Part shown: one piece after another, positions 1 to 8,742 of the stretch
Layout of the letters: every line of letters begins with the position of its first letter
Numbering within the stretch: the first letter of the stretch is position 1
Origin: Flavobacterium dauae
GTDB taxonomy: Bacteria > Bacteroidota > Bacteroidia > Flavobacteriales > Flavobacteriaceae
Length of the DNA stretch: 64,000 nucleotides
Assembly (NCBI RefSeq): GCF_004151275.2
Contig: NZ_CP130821.1
Location: 2,728,001 to 2,792,000 of the forward strand
Direction of reading: 5' to 3'
The notes under the pieces: generated by a model
What the model was told of the DNA's origin: nothing
Database searches by the model: none
Seen by the model: only the letters and a program-made list of their open reading frames with translations
Program-made: the position numbers and the translations under genes

Positions 1-1952
1 AGGTTACAGCAGGATCTCTGTTAATTACATTAGGCATTATTTACGGAGACATTGGTACATCGCCTTTATACGTAATGAAAGCCATTTTTGGCGATGCACC
101 TATTCAAAAAAATTTGGTAATTGGAGCCGTTTCTTGCGTTTTGTGGACACTAACCATACAAACAAGTTTAAAGTATGTTTGGTTAACGTTACAAGCAGAC
201 AATAATGGCGAAGGAGGAATTTTTTCGTTATATACTTTGGTAAGGAAGCTTAAAAAACGCTGGTTGATTATTCCTGCAATTATTGGAGGTAGTGCTATGT
301 TAGCCGACGGAATTATTACACCGCCCATTTCTATTTCCTCTGCAATTGAAGGTATAAAGATTTACTATCCCGATTTACAAACCATTCCTATTGTAATAGG
401 AATTATTATTTCGCTCTTCCTTTTTCAAAGCTATGGAACAAAAACCATTGGAAAGTTTTTTGGACCTATTATGTTGTTATGGTTTTTAATGCTGGCAGCC
501 GTTGGTATTTCAAAGATTATTGAAATGCCCGAAATCATTAAGGCCTTTAACCCTTATTATGCCTATTTATTACTCACGCAACATCCCGAAGGCTTTTTTG
601 TATTGGGCTTTGTATTTTTATGTACCACCGGGGCAGAGGCTTTGTATAGCGATTTAGGTCACTGCGGTATTAACAACGTGCGGGTAAGCTGGATTTTTGT
701 AAAAACCACTTTGGCTTTAAATTATTTGGGACAAGGATCGTTTTTACTTTTACACGATGATATTCAACTAAAAACGTTTGAAAACGGAGTAGAATTTATT
801 CAAAATCCGTTTTACCTGATGATGCCGCAATGGTTTATACCTATAGGCATTGTTATTGCTACAATGGCTGCTATTATAGCGGCACAAGCTTTAATTACCG
901 GATCGTTTACTATGATTAACGAAGCTATGCGACTAAATTTATGGCCGCGCGTACTGGTAAAATATCCATCAATCATTAAAGGGCAGCTTTATATACCATC
1001 AACCAACTGGTTATTATGTATTGGGTGCATTTTAATTGTTTTGCATTTTAAAGAATCAAGCAATATGGAAGCCGCTTACGGTTTAGCCATTGTAATGTGT
1101 ATGCTGGCAACCAGCATTTTGCTTACCTATTTTATGATCTTAAAACGTTTTCCGAAGCCGGCTATTATTGGTTTTGTTTTAATTTACAGCATTATAGAAA
1201 TTTCGTTTTTTATTGCGAATATAGAAAAATTTCATCACGGTGGATACGTTTCTATATTAGTTGCCGGTTTGCTGGCCTCTGTTATGACCGTTTGGCTGGT
1301 AGGGAAACAAATTCGTAAAAGCTATACCGAATTTGTAAAACTGAAAGATTATATAGATGTGATAGAAGATTTAAGTAACGATGACAGTATTCCGCAATAT
1401 TCCAATAATTTAATTTACCTGACCAATGCGCAAAATAGAAACGAAATAGAGTCAAAAGTTATTTATTCAATCCTGTACAAACGTCCTAAGCGTGCCAATA
1501 TTTATTGGATGCTTCACGTAAATGTAATTGACGAACCTTATGGTATGGAATATCAGGTTAAGAAATTTTCAGACAAAATCATTCGTGTCGATTTTTATTT
1601 AGGGTTCCGTATCGCACCAAAAATAAGTCCGTTGTTTAAAAAGGTTTTAGAAGATTTAAGTGCCTGCGGCGAATTCAACAAGTTAAGCACTTACCATTCA
1701 CTGCGTAAAAACCAAATAATGGCAGACCATAAATACATTATTATTGAAAAAGTGATTTCATACGACAACGATCTACCTTGGTACGAAAAATTTGTTTTAG
1801 ATTGTTATGCCTTCATCCGCAAACGAAGCCTTTCGGAAGAAAAAGCCTTTGGTTTAGACAACAGCTCGGTTAAAATTGAATATTATCCGCTAATTATCGA
1901 TAAAAGTGTACCTGATTTAGTGCTGAAACGAAGAAAAGATAAAACAGATTAA
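1..1952 (+). CDS. kup: Kup-family potassium uptake protein (5' end outside window)
   Basis: This is a low-affinity K+/H+ symporter of the KUP/HAK/KT family in the inner membrane. The reading frame is open from the first bases of the window and already encodes the family's N-terminal motif GDIGTSPLYV, so only a few residues are missing; the first internal ATG at 75 is not the start. About 12 hydrophobic segments fill the first two thirds, followed by a soluble C-terminal domain of roughly 190 residues, as in the family. A lipoprotein gene follows after 21 nt and may be co-transcribed. The family assignment is firm; the exact ion affinity is inferred. Confidence 0.93.
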   Translation, partial: VTAGSLLITLGIIYGDIGTSPLYVMKAIFGDAPIQKNLVIGAVSCVLWTLTIQTSLKYVWLTLQADNNGEGGIFSLYTLVRKLKKRWLIIPAIIGGSAMLADGIITPPISISSAIEGIKIYYPDLQTIPIVIGIIISLFLFQSYGTKTIGKFFGPIMLLWFLMLAAVGISKIIEMPEIIKAFNPYYAYLLLTQHPEGFFVLGFVFLCTTGAEALYSDLGHCGINNVRVSWIFVKTTLALNYLGQGSFLLLHDDIQLKTFENGVEFIQNPFYLMMPQWFIPIGIVIATMAAIIAAQALITGSFTMINEAMRLNLWPRVLVKYPSIIKGQLYIPSTNWLLCIGCILIVLHFKESSNMEAAYGLAIVMCMLATSILLTYFMILKRFPKPAIIGFVLIYSIIEISFFIANIEKFHHGGYVSILVAGLLASVMTVWLVGKQIRKSYTEFVKLKDYIDVIEDLSNDDSIPQYSNNLIYLTNAQNRNEIESKVIYSILYKRPKRANIYWMLHVNVIDEPYGMEYQVKKFSDKIIRVDFYLGFRIAPKISPLFKKVLEDLSACGEFNKLSTYHSLRKNQIMADHKYIIIEKVISYDNDLPWYEKFVLDCYAFIRKRSLSEEKAFGLDNSSVKIEYYPLIIDKSVPDLVLKRRKDKTD

Positions 1953-1973
1953 TATCTATTAAACACACTTATT

Positions 1974-2390
1974 ATGAAAAAGCTATTCACCAGTTTGTTA
2001 GGCATTATCGTTTTTAGTTCGTGCCAAGATAAGTCCTTAAAAAATACAGAACCTGAAAACGAAACCATTGAAATAACCAATACCACAACCGTAAAAAAAC
2101 AACTTTTGCGTTTTAGTGGCAATAAAATCTTAGATAAGAAAGACACGCTTTTGTTTGAAGCTGATACAAATGATATTGTAAACATTACACTTACCGTTCC
2201 TAAAGATTCAGGCAACATCCGCATTAATCAGATCATTGCACCTAACAACACAGCCAATGGTCCTTTTGGCAGAACATACAACGACACCTTACACCTTTCA
2301 GGTACTTACCGCATTATTATAGGCTCAAGCTTAATGCAGGAATCTCCTTACGCCGGACCTTATGATGTAAAAGTGTCCTTTAAAAAATAA
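1974..2390 (+). CDS. Small lipoprotein of unknown function
   Basis: The 138-residue product starts with a lysine-rich stretch and a hydrophobic segment ending in a lipobox-like FSSC, so Cys17 is the likely lipidated residue and the protein is probably exported to the periplasmic or outer-membrane face. The rest is polar and rich in beta-forming residues. I recognise no catalytic motif. It lies 21 nt after kup on the same strand. No function is claimed. Confidence 0.7.
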   Translation: MKKLFTSLLGIIVFSSCQDKSLKNTEPENETIEITNTTTVKKQLLRFSGNKILDKKDTLLFEADTNDIVNITLTVPKDSGNIRINQIIAPNNTANGPFGRTYNDTLHLSGTYRIIIGSSLMQESPYAGPYDVKVSFKK

Positions 2391-2430
2391 ATTGACTGTT
2401 ACTAACTTACAGCAAGAAATGTTTAGACTC

Positions 2431-2510
2431 GTCACTTCGATAGCACAACAGAGTGAAGCGTATCGAGAAGTTTTCTAAACTATAGGTTCTCGACTTCGCT
2501 CGAACTGACG
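2431..2510. repeat. Dispersed palindromic intergenic repeat
   Basis: A GTCACTTCGATAGC...TATCGAGAAG half faces a TTCTCGACTTCGCTCGAACTGAC half, forming an interrupted inverted repeat. Flavobacterial intergenic regions often carry palindromes of the general form GTCAGTTCGAGCGAAGTCGAGAA. It lies in the convergent space between the lipoprotein and the minus-strand phosphatase-like gene. Confidence 0.55.
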
Positions 2511-2586
2511 AAAATCTTAATTATATTTTAGTTTGGTATAAACTTCATAATAATCATTAAAAAAATGATCAACTCTTTAATAAAAA

Positions 2587-2621
2587 AAACAGTGTAAACG
2601 CTATATAGATTTACACTGTTT
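2587..2621. terminator. Convergent hairpin terminator
   Basis: Perfect 11-bp stem AAACAGTGTAA / TTACACTGTTT with a 13-nt loop, between two convergent genes. It could end transcripts from both sides. Confidence 0.65.
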
Positions 2622-2642
2622 CATAAACTAAATTTATACAGG

Positions 2643-3713
2643 CTATTTACTTTCTTTAATCAAATAAATATAAACGGGGAAATGGTCGCTAAATCCCGGT
2701 TCTCCGCTTAATTGATTTCGTAACGGATACCCTTTATACTGACCTGATTTTTGAATTAAAAACGGTTTATTAAAAATACCTGCTTTCCAGTAACGATACG
2801 ATGAATAATCTTTTTGTAAAAGAGGCTCCGTAATAATAATCTGATCAAAAATATCCCACGCATCGCGGTAAGCAATGGTTCCGTGACCGTCATTATACAA
2901 TTGGTACATCGGGTTAAAAACTCCGCCTTTTTTCACCTCTTCTTTTTTTCCTTTGGCATCAAGCACCTCTTTAACCGATTTGTTATAAGGTCCGTCGTTT
3001 AAATCACCCATTGTAAAAACCTTGGCGTTTGGATCGATTTTATATAACGAATCGATGATTTTTTTGTTCAGCGCCGCAGCTGCTTCACGATTGGGACTAC
3101 TTTTCTTTTCGCCTCCTGAACGCGATGGCCAGTGGTTTACAATAAAGTGCATTTCTTCGCCATCTAACAAACCGGTTACCAGCAGCTGATCGCGAGTGTA
3201 AATGCGTTTTCCTTTGCCGTTATTACTGTCTTTATATCGGGCATCAGATTTATCGTAAATGTACAACGGAATGTTTTTAGAACTCGTTGGTTTAAAATGC
3301 TTTGTTTGATACAACAGTGCCACATCAATTCCACGGCGATCGGGCGAATTGTAATGAACAATGCCGTAATTTGCCTTTTTTAATTTGGGCATATTGACCA
3401 AATCTTCTAAAACACCGCGGTTTTCAATTTCGCTTACTCCCAAAATAGTAGGCATATTTGCGTTTTCATCTGTCCCTATTTCTGAAATGGCACGGGAAAG
3501 ATTTTCTAATTTTTGCTGGTATTTTTTACTGCCCCAGCTTCTTTCTCCTTTAGGTGTCCATTCTTCATCATAAATCCGTTCATCCCTAATAGTATCAAAA
3601 AGATTCTCCAAATTATAAAACCCAACCGTATGAATATTATATGATTTTTTTTGAGACTGTGCAAACAGTGTACTTCCTATAAAAGTTATTAAAATTACCA
3701 AATTAAGTTTCAT
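2643..3713 (-). CDS. Secreted endonuclease/exonuclease/phosphatase family protein
   Basis: The 356-residue protein has an N-terminal signal peptide (about 18 residues ending LFAQ) and the EEP/DNase I-like fold signatures: NLENLFD near the N-terminus, GVSEIENRGVL supplying the metal-binding glutamate, VNHWPSRSGG, TMGDLNDGP, and SDHFPVYI at the C-terminus with the catalytic Asp-His. Flavobacterial members are usually exported nucleases or phosphodiesterases. The substrate cannot be told from sequence. It is transcribed alone, divergent from the TonB receptor. Confidence 0.85.
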   Translation of the reverse strand: MKLNLVILITFIGSTLFAQSQKKSYNIHTVGFYNLENLFDTIRDERIYDEEWTPKGERSWGSKKYQQKLENLSRAISEIGTDENANMPTILGVSEIENRGVLEDLVNMPKLKKANYGIVHYNSPDRRGIDVALLYQTKHFKPTSSKNIPLYIYDKSDARYKDSNNGKGKRIYTRDQLLVTGLLDGEEMHFIVNHWPSRSGGEKKSSPNREAAAALNKKIIDSLYKIDPNAKVFTMGDLNDGPYNKSVKEVLDAKGKKEEVKKGGVFNPMYQLYNDGHGTIAYRDAWDIFDQIIITEPLLQKDYSSYRYWKAGIFNKPFLIQKSGQYKGYPLRNQLSGEPGFSDHFPVYIYLIKESK

Positions 3714-3783
3714 GCTTATATTAAATTAATATGAATTTTACAATAAACCTGTTTACAAAATTAGTTAATATTTATAAAATAAT

Positions 3784-3791
3784 TAACTTTG
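3784..3791 (+). promoter_or_regulatory. -7 promoter box TAACTTTG
   Basis: Exact match to the Bacteroidota TAnnTTTG -7 consensus, about 55 nt upstream of the TonB receptor start. No TTG is present at the ideal distance upstream. Confidence 0.6.
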
Positions 3792-3844
3792 CACTATGTT
3801 AAGTTTAGTTTAAACTTACTTTTTAACAGCTAATTTTAGTCTTT

Positions 3845-6631
3845 ATGAAAAAACTACTACTCAGTATTTTTTTGGTACTAATTACCCTAACTACCTGGGC
3901 ACAAAGTACAGAGTTACGCGGAGTTGTTGTAGATTCAAAATCGCAGCTACCTTTGTTTAACGTAACCGCTAGTTTATCTAACACCAATTTATCGGCAAAC
4001 ACCAACGAACAGGGTGAGTTTGTAATTGTTAATCCGGCATCTGGTAATCAAACTTTGCTAATCAATTTTACGGGTTATATTCAAAAAAGGTTTGTGTTAG
4101 AAATAACAATCGGTCAAACCACTGATTTAGGTACCATTTATCTGGAGGAAGATGTAACCACCGAACAGCAATTGAGTTTGATTACACTTACCGAAAATGA
4201 TTTGGGAGATGACAACTCGGGATCCGAAACCACTTCTGGCTTGTTACAGGCAAGTCGCGATGCTTTTCAACAAGCTGCTGCTTTTAACTGGGGGCAAGCT
4301 CGGTTTAGGGTAAGAAGTTTAGATAATGAATACGGAAATACGTTTATTAACGGTATTTCTATGAACAAGATTTACGATGGTCGTCCACAATACTCTAACT
4401 GGGGCGGATTGAACGACGCTACTCGCAATCAAGAATTCATTAACGGATCTATGCCCAACGATTATACTTTTGGCGGTATTTTAGGTGTACAGGCAATTAA
4501 CACACGAGCCTCGTTTATCCGTACCGGCACACGTGTTTCATTATCAGGTGCCAACACAAACTATAACGGACGTGCAATGATTACACACGGTTCGGGTATG
4601 ACTAAAAACGGATGGGCTTATGCTGCATCGGCATCTTACCGTATGGCTAACGAAGGCTTTTTTGAAGGGACAGATTATGATGCAAAATCATTCTTTTTGG
4701 CTATCGAGAAAAAAATAAACAATAACCACAGCTTAAACTTATCGGCAATTTACGCACAAAACAGCCGTGGCAAAAATTCGCCAAATACGCAAGAAGTGAT
4801 CGATTTAATGGGGTACAAATACAATTCGTACTGGGGCTGGCAAAATGGTAAAAAGCGCAATTCACGCGATAAAGATGTTGAAGAGCCCTTTTTTATTTTA
4901 AGCCATTACTGGAAAATCAGCGAAAAATCGAGCTTAAACACAAATGTGGCTTATCAGTTTGGAAAAATATCAAATACCCGTTTAGAGTATAACGGAGCAA
5001 ACAATCCGGATCCAACCTATTATAAAAACTTACCAAGTTATTATTTAAATTATCACGATACATCGGGTAGCAACCCAATCTGGATGCCTGATTATACAAA
5101 TGCAGAAAAAAACAGAGTTGATTTCTTAAACAATTCGCAAATTAACTGGGATCGTTTATACCAACAAAACATTTCAAAAGGATATGCTGTAAATGCGTTG
5201 TATGCCGATGTAATGCAAGACAATCAGTTAACTGCAAACACATTATTTAACACACAAATTTCTAACGTGGTTGGATTTAATGCCGGTTTAACTTACCGCA
5301 ATTTACGTTCTGAAAGCTATCAGGAAATGATTGATTTACTAGGCGGTGGTTATTTATTAGATAACGATTTGTTTTTAAAAGATGAATATGCAGATGCTGA
5401 CCTAAACAACCCGGATCGTAAAATTTACGAAGGCGATAAATACGGATACAACTACATTATGCACGCAAACGTTGTTGATTTATTTACACAGTTTAATTTC
5501 AACTTTAACAAGATCAATTTCTATTTAGGTCAAAACGTTTCATATACCGATTATCAACGCGAAGGTTTGTATAAAAATGCACTTTATGCCGATTCGTCTT
5601 ACGGAAAAGGTCAAAAAATTTCTTTTGAAAACTACGGTTTAAAAGGTGGGGCAACTTACAAACTGACAGGTCAGCATATTTTTAACTTCAACGCAAGCTA
5701 TTACACCAAAGCACCGTCTATACGCAACAGTTATTCAAACGCACGTATCAGCGATGCCACTGTTGATGGCTTAACCGACGAAAAAGTTTTTGGTACCGAT
5801 TTAAGTTACATCATCCGTACACCTAAATTAAAAGGAAGAATTGGAGCTTATTTTAACCAGATCAAAGATGCAACAGAAATTGCTTTCTTTTATGCCGATG
5901 GTATCGACGTACAAATGGACGACGACACCAGCAGTGATTTTGTTTCTGAAGTTACCCGAAACATCTCTAAACAAAGTATGGGTATTGAATTAGGTGCTGA
6001 ATATCAAGCCACCAAAACCATTAAAGTAACTGCTGCGGCAAACTTTGGACAAGCAATCTATTCAGACAATGCAGATGTTTACTTAAATGTTGACAGCCGC
6101 CGCGAAAACGGGTTAAACCCAATGGTGAGTTACGGCACAAGTTACATTAAAAACTATCGCATTGCAGGCAGCCCGCAACAGGCTTATTCATTAGGAATTG
6201 AATACCGCGATCCAAATTACTGGTGGGTTGGTGCCAACGCCAATTTTTTAACCGATTTGTATTTAGATATTTCTCCGTTACTAAGAACAAACAATTTCTT
6301 TAACGAACCGGGTCAAGGCGGAGCGGCTTTCCCTGATGTGGATACCAATGTTGCCCAAAACCTGTTAAAACAAGAAAAATTAGACGATATCTTTTTATTG
6401 AATGTGCAAGGAGGTAAGTCGTGGAGAATTAAAGGAAAAACCTTTGGTTTCTTTGCATCGGTTAACAACGTTTTAGGATTAGAATATAAAACAGGTGGTT
6501 TTGAACAAGCCCGAAATGCCAATTACCGCGAATTATTAATGGATCACGCAAGTGGCACGCGTACTTTTGGTCCTAAATATTTCTACGGATACGGCAGAAC
6601 CTATTTCTTAAACTTATACATCAACTTTTAA
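3845..6631 (+). CDS. TonB-dependent outer-membrane receptor with carboxypeptidase-like N-terminal domain
   Basis: The 928-residue protein has a signal peptide ending TWAQ, then a carboxypeptidase-regulatory-like beta domain (about residues 22-100), a plug domain (about 130-250), and a long beta-barrel ending in aromatic residues (YINF), typical of outer-membrane insertion. It is the first gene of a tight operon: the next lipoprotein starts within about 12 nt and a DUF5689 lipoprotein follows. No SusD partner is present, so this resembles a receptor with dedicated surface lipoproteins rather than a Sus glycan system. The substrate is unknown. Confidence 0.9.
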   Translation: MKKLLLSIFLVLITLTTWAQSTELRGVVVDSKSQLPLFNVTASLSNTNLSANTNEQGEFVIVNPASGNQTLLINFTGYIQKRFVLEITIGQTTDLGTIYLEEDVTTEQQLSLITLTENDLGDDNSGSETTSGLLQASRDAFQQAAAFNWGQARFRVRSLDNEYGNTFINGISMNKIYDGRPQYSNWGGLNDATRNQEFINGSMPNDYTFGGILGVQAINTRASFIRTGTRVSLSGANTNYNGRAMITHGSGMTKNGWAYAASASYRMANEGFFEGTDYDAKSFFLAIEKKINNNHSLNLSAIYAQNSRGKNSPNTQEVIDLMGYKYNSYWGWQNGKKRNSRDKDVEEPFFILSHYWKISEKSSLNTNVAYQFGKISNTRLEYNGANNPDPTYYKNLPSYYLNYHDTSGSNPIWMPDYTNAEKNRVDFLNNSQINWDRLYQQNISKGYAVNALYADVMQDNQLTANTLFNTQISNVVGFNAGLTYRNLRSESYQEMIDLLGGGYLLDNDLFLKDEYADADLNNPDRKIYEGDKYGYNYIMHANVVDLFTQFNFNFNKINFYLGQNVSYTDYQREGLYKNALYADSSYGKGQKISFENYGLKGGATYKLTGQHIFNFNASYYTKAPSIRNSYSNARISDATVDGLTDEKVFGTDLSYIIRTPKLKGRIGAYFNQIKDATEIAFFYADGIDVQMDDDTSSDFVSEVTRNISKQSMGIELGAEYQATKTIKVTAAANFGQAIYSDNADVYLNVDSRRENGLNPMVSYGTSYIKNYRIAGSPQQAYSLGIEYRDPNYWWVGANANFLTDLYLDISPLLRTNNFFNEPGQGGAAFPDVDTNVAQNLLKQEKLDDIFLLNVQGGKSWRIKGKTFGFFASVNNVLGLEYKTGGFEQARNANYRELLMDHASGTRTFGPKYFYGYGRTYFLNLYINF

Positions 6632-6643
6632 TTTAAAGTGATT

Positions 6644-7249
6644 ATGAAAAATGTAAACTATATATTCCCAATAGCTTTATTAACCATTGCAGGTTTGTTT
6701 ATAGCTTGTTCGCCAGAAGACGATCAGGAATTACCATTATACAGTCCCACAGTTTATTTAGAAGATTTTCAAAAAGTAATCGACGGTACTTTTGACGAAA
6801 CCCCTTTTACAAACGTTGCTGAAAGCGGAACCAAAAAATGGTTTTCAAACTCGTATAACGAAAACGCATATTACGAATTCTCGCCTTTTAACAGTAATGA
6901 GCCTTTAAATGTAGCCTGGTTTGTTACACCGGCAATTAATTTAGACACAGCAGTTAAAAAGCGTTTAACTTTTCAAACCGCACAACACCACGTGGTAAAT
7001 ACCGAAAACAACTACTTACAGGTTTTTGTTTCAACCAATTTTACCGGCGATGTTACTACTGCAACCTGGAACGAACTAACGTTTAACGGACCAAAAATTG
7101 GCGGCGGGTTCAATTACGATTTCTTTAATTCAGGTGCAGTTGATTTAAGCCAATACAGCGGAAACATTCATATTGCTTTTAAAGCAACGGGCGGAACAGC
7201 AAGTGCAAATGCAGGTGCTTATATGATAGACAATATTAAAGTATTTTAA
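6644..7249 (+). CDS. Surface lipoprotein, choice-of-anchor J-like
   Basis: I chose the ATG at 6644 over the in-frame GTG two codons upstream because it gives a standard lipoprotein signal with Cys22 in LFIACSPED. The mature part, with a charged DDQE stretch, resembles the beta-sandwich choice-of-anchor J domain (a DFQKVIDGTF start, ...GAYMIDNIKVF end). It lies between the receptor and the DUF5689 gene and is probably part of the same surface complex. Confidence 0.72.
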   Translation: MKNVNYIFPIALLTIAGLFIACSPEDDQELPLYSPTVYLEDFQKVIDGTFDETPFTNVAESGTKKWFSNSYNENAYYEFSPFNSNEPLNVAWFVTPAINLDTAVKKRLTFQTAQHHVVNTENNYLQVFVSTNFTGDVTTATWNELTFNGPKIGGGFNYDFFNSGAVDLSQYSGNIHIAFKATGGTASANAGAYMIDNIKVF

Positions 7250-7260
7250 TTTTTTAAGAT

Positions 7261-8640
7261 ATGAAAGCAATAAAATATACCTTTGCGGCACTTGCAATTG
7301 CCGCAACATTACTAACAACAGGTTGTGCAAACAGCGACGATGTTTCTGCACCAACCATAACATATCATCAGGCAACAGCAACAATTACTTTAGAAGAACT
7401 ATACGCTAAGGCAAATGCCACCGTTCAACAATATACCGATGATGATATTCTGGAAGCATACGTTTCATCAAGCGATGAAGGCGGAACGTTCTATAAATCG
7501 GTATCGTTACAAAATCTGGAAGGAACAAAAGGCTTTTCTATTTCGGTAGATATGTACAATATCAACAATGATTTAGGACCGGGACGTAAAGTGTACATTT
7601 ATTTAAAAGATATATACTTTATGATTACCAATGGATCATTGGTTTTGGGCGATATTTATCAGGAAACAAGCGTAGGAAGAATGCGTCCGCAAGATTTTTA
7701 TCAAAAAGTACGTCCTTCTGCAGAAGTTGTTCCTGAAACAGAATTAATGAAAACCATTACGCTTGCCGATCTTAAAAACGACAATTACATCAACACCTTA
7801 GTAGAAATCGACGAAGTACAGTTTGACGATGATGCCGTTGGCAAAACCTATTACGATGCAACCAATGTAATTGGCGGGGCAACAAACCACAACATTGTTG
7901 ATGCAAGCGGAACTATGATTTTTAGAACCAGTGAATTTGCTAAATTTGCCAGCAGAGTTGTTCCCGAAAACAGTGGAAAAATTCGTGGGGTTCTTACAAA
8001 ATTCAACAGCGATTATCAGTTTATGGCACGCACCTTTAATGACATTCAACTAACAAATGACCGCATTGGTGAAGAACCGGGAGAAGGCGAAGAACCTACT
8101 CCGCCAACCAATTTATTATTCACGGGTGCAGATTTTGAAGATTGGACTGCTTTTACAAGTGCCATCAATAACTTCGGACTAAAACCGTATGCAGTTCAAG
8201 GTATAGGCACAGGGACTTTAGCAACAAATTCGTTACACATTAACGGTACACCAACAGCAAACGATTACGTGTTTACCATTATGGCATCGGCACAAGGAAA
8301 CATTCCTGCCGCTCCAACAAAAATTACGTTTTGGGTTAAAGGAACATCGGCTAAATCGTTGTCAATAAACATCTATCGAGCTACTTCGGGCTACGATGTA
8401 TTCAACGTGGGAGCTTTAACAGGTTCTTCAATAACCTTAGACAAAGCCGTAATTAACGATGCCGGCAACGGAACCAATTCTTATACAGGTGCCATAGATA
8501 CCAACGAACAATGGGTAAAAATAACGCTGAACATTTCCGATGTTGACATTAATAAATCAACTTCCGGAGATATTTTTGCTTTGAAAGTAGGTAGTAATGC
8601 GGCGTACGATTTACATATCGATAATATTGAGATCGAGTAA
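7261..8640 (+). CDS. DUF5689 domain lipoprotein with C-terminal sandwich domain
   Basis: The 459-residue lipoprotein has its lipobox at LLTTGC (Cys22). Residues about 40-260 match the DUF5689 pattern (TITLEELYAK, DILEAYVSSSDEGG, SVSLQNLEGT), a family that travels with TonB receptors in Bacteroidota. After a glutamate- and proline-rich linker (GEGEEPTPPT) comes a carbohydrate-binding-like sandwich domain ending LHIDNIEIE. It is the last gene of the receptor operon and is followed by a clear terminator. Its role is probably extracellular binding; the ligand is not known. Confidence 0.82.
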   Translation: MKAIKYTFAALAIAATLLTTGCANSDDVSAPTITYHQATATITLEELYAKANATVQQYTDDDILEAYVSSSDEGGTFYKSVSLQNLEGTKGFSISVDMYNINNDLGPGRKVYIYLKDIYFMITNGSLVLGDIYQETSVGRMRPQDFYQKVRPSAEVVPETELMKTITLADLKNDNYINTLVEIDEVQFDDDAVGKTYYDATNVIGGATNHNIVDASGTMIFRTSEFAKFASRVVPENSGKIRGVLTKFNSDYQFMARTFNDIQLTNDRIGEEPGEGEEPTPPTNLLFTGADFEDWTAFTSAINNFGLKPYAVQGIGTGTLATNSLHINGTPTANDYVFTIMASAQGNIPAAPTKITFWVKGTSAKSLSINIYRATSGYDVFNVGALTGSSITLDKAVINDAGNGTNSYTGAIDTNEQWVKITLNISDVDINKSTSGDIFALKVGSNAAYDLHIDNIEIE

Positions 8641-8659
8641 AACGATTTACTTATTAAAC

Positions 8660-8690
8660 AAAAACCTTCAATACTTGAAGGTTTTTGTTT
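8660..8690 (+). terminator. Rho-independent terminator of the receptor operon
   Basis: Stem AAAAACCTTCA / TGAAGGTTTTT followed by GTTTT, 20 nt after the DUF5689 stop codon. Confidence 0.8.
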
Positions 8691-8742
8691 TAAAATATCC
8701 TTGAAAAATTTGTAACTTTAAGCATTCTAATTCATTTTTAAG

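Noticed and set aside
8660..8690. A recombination site after the DUF5689 gene
   Set aside because: Simple short stem with a T-tail and no AACG/GTT boxes: an ordinary terminator.
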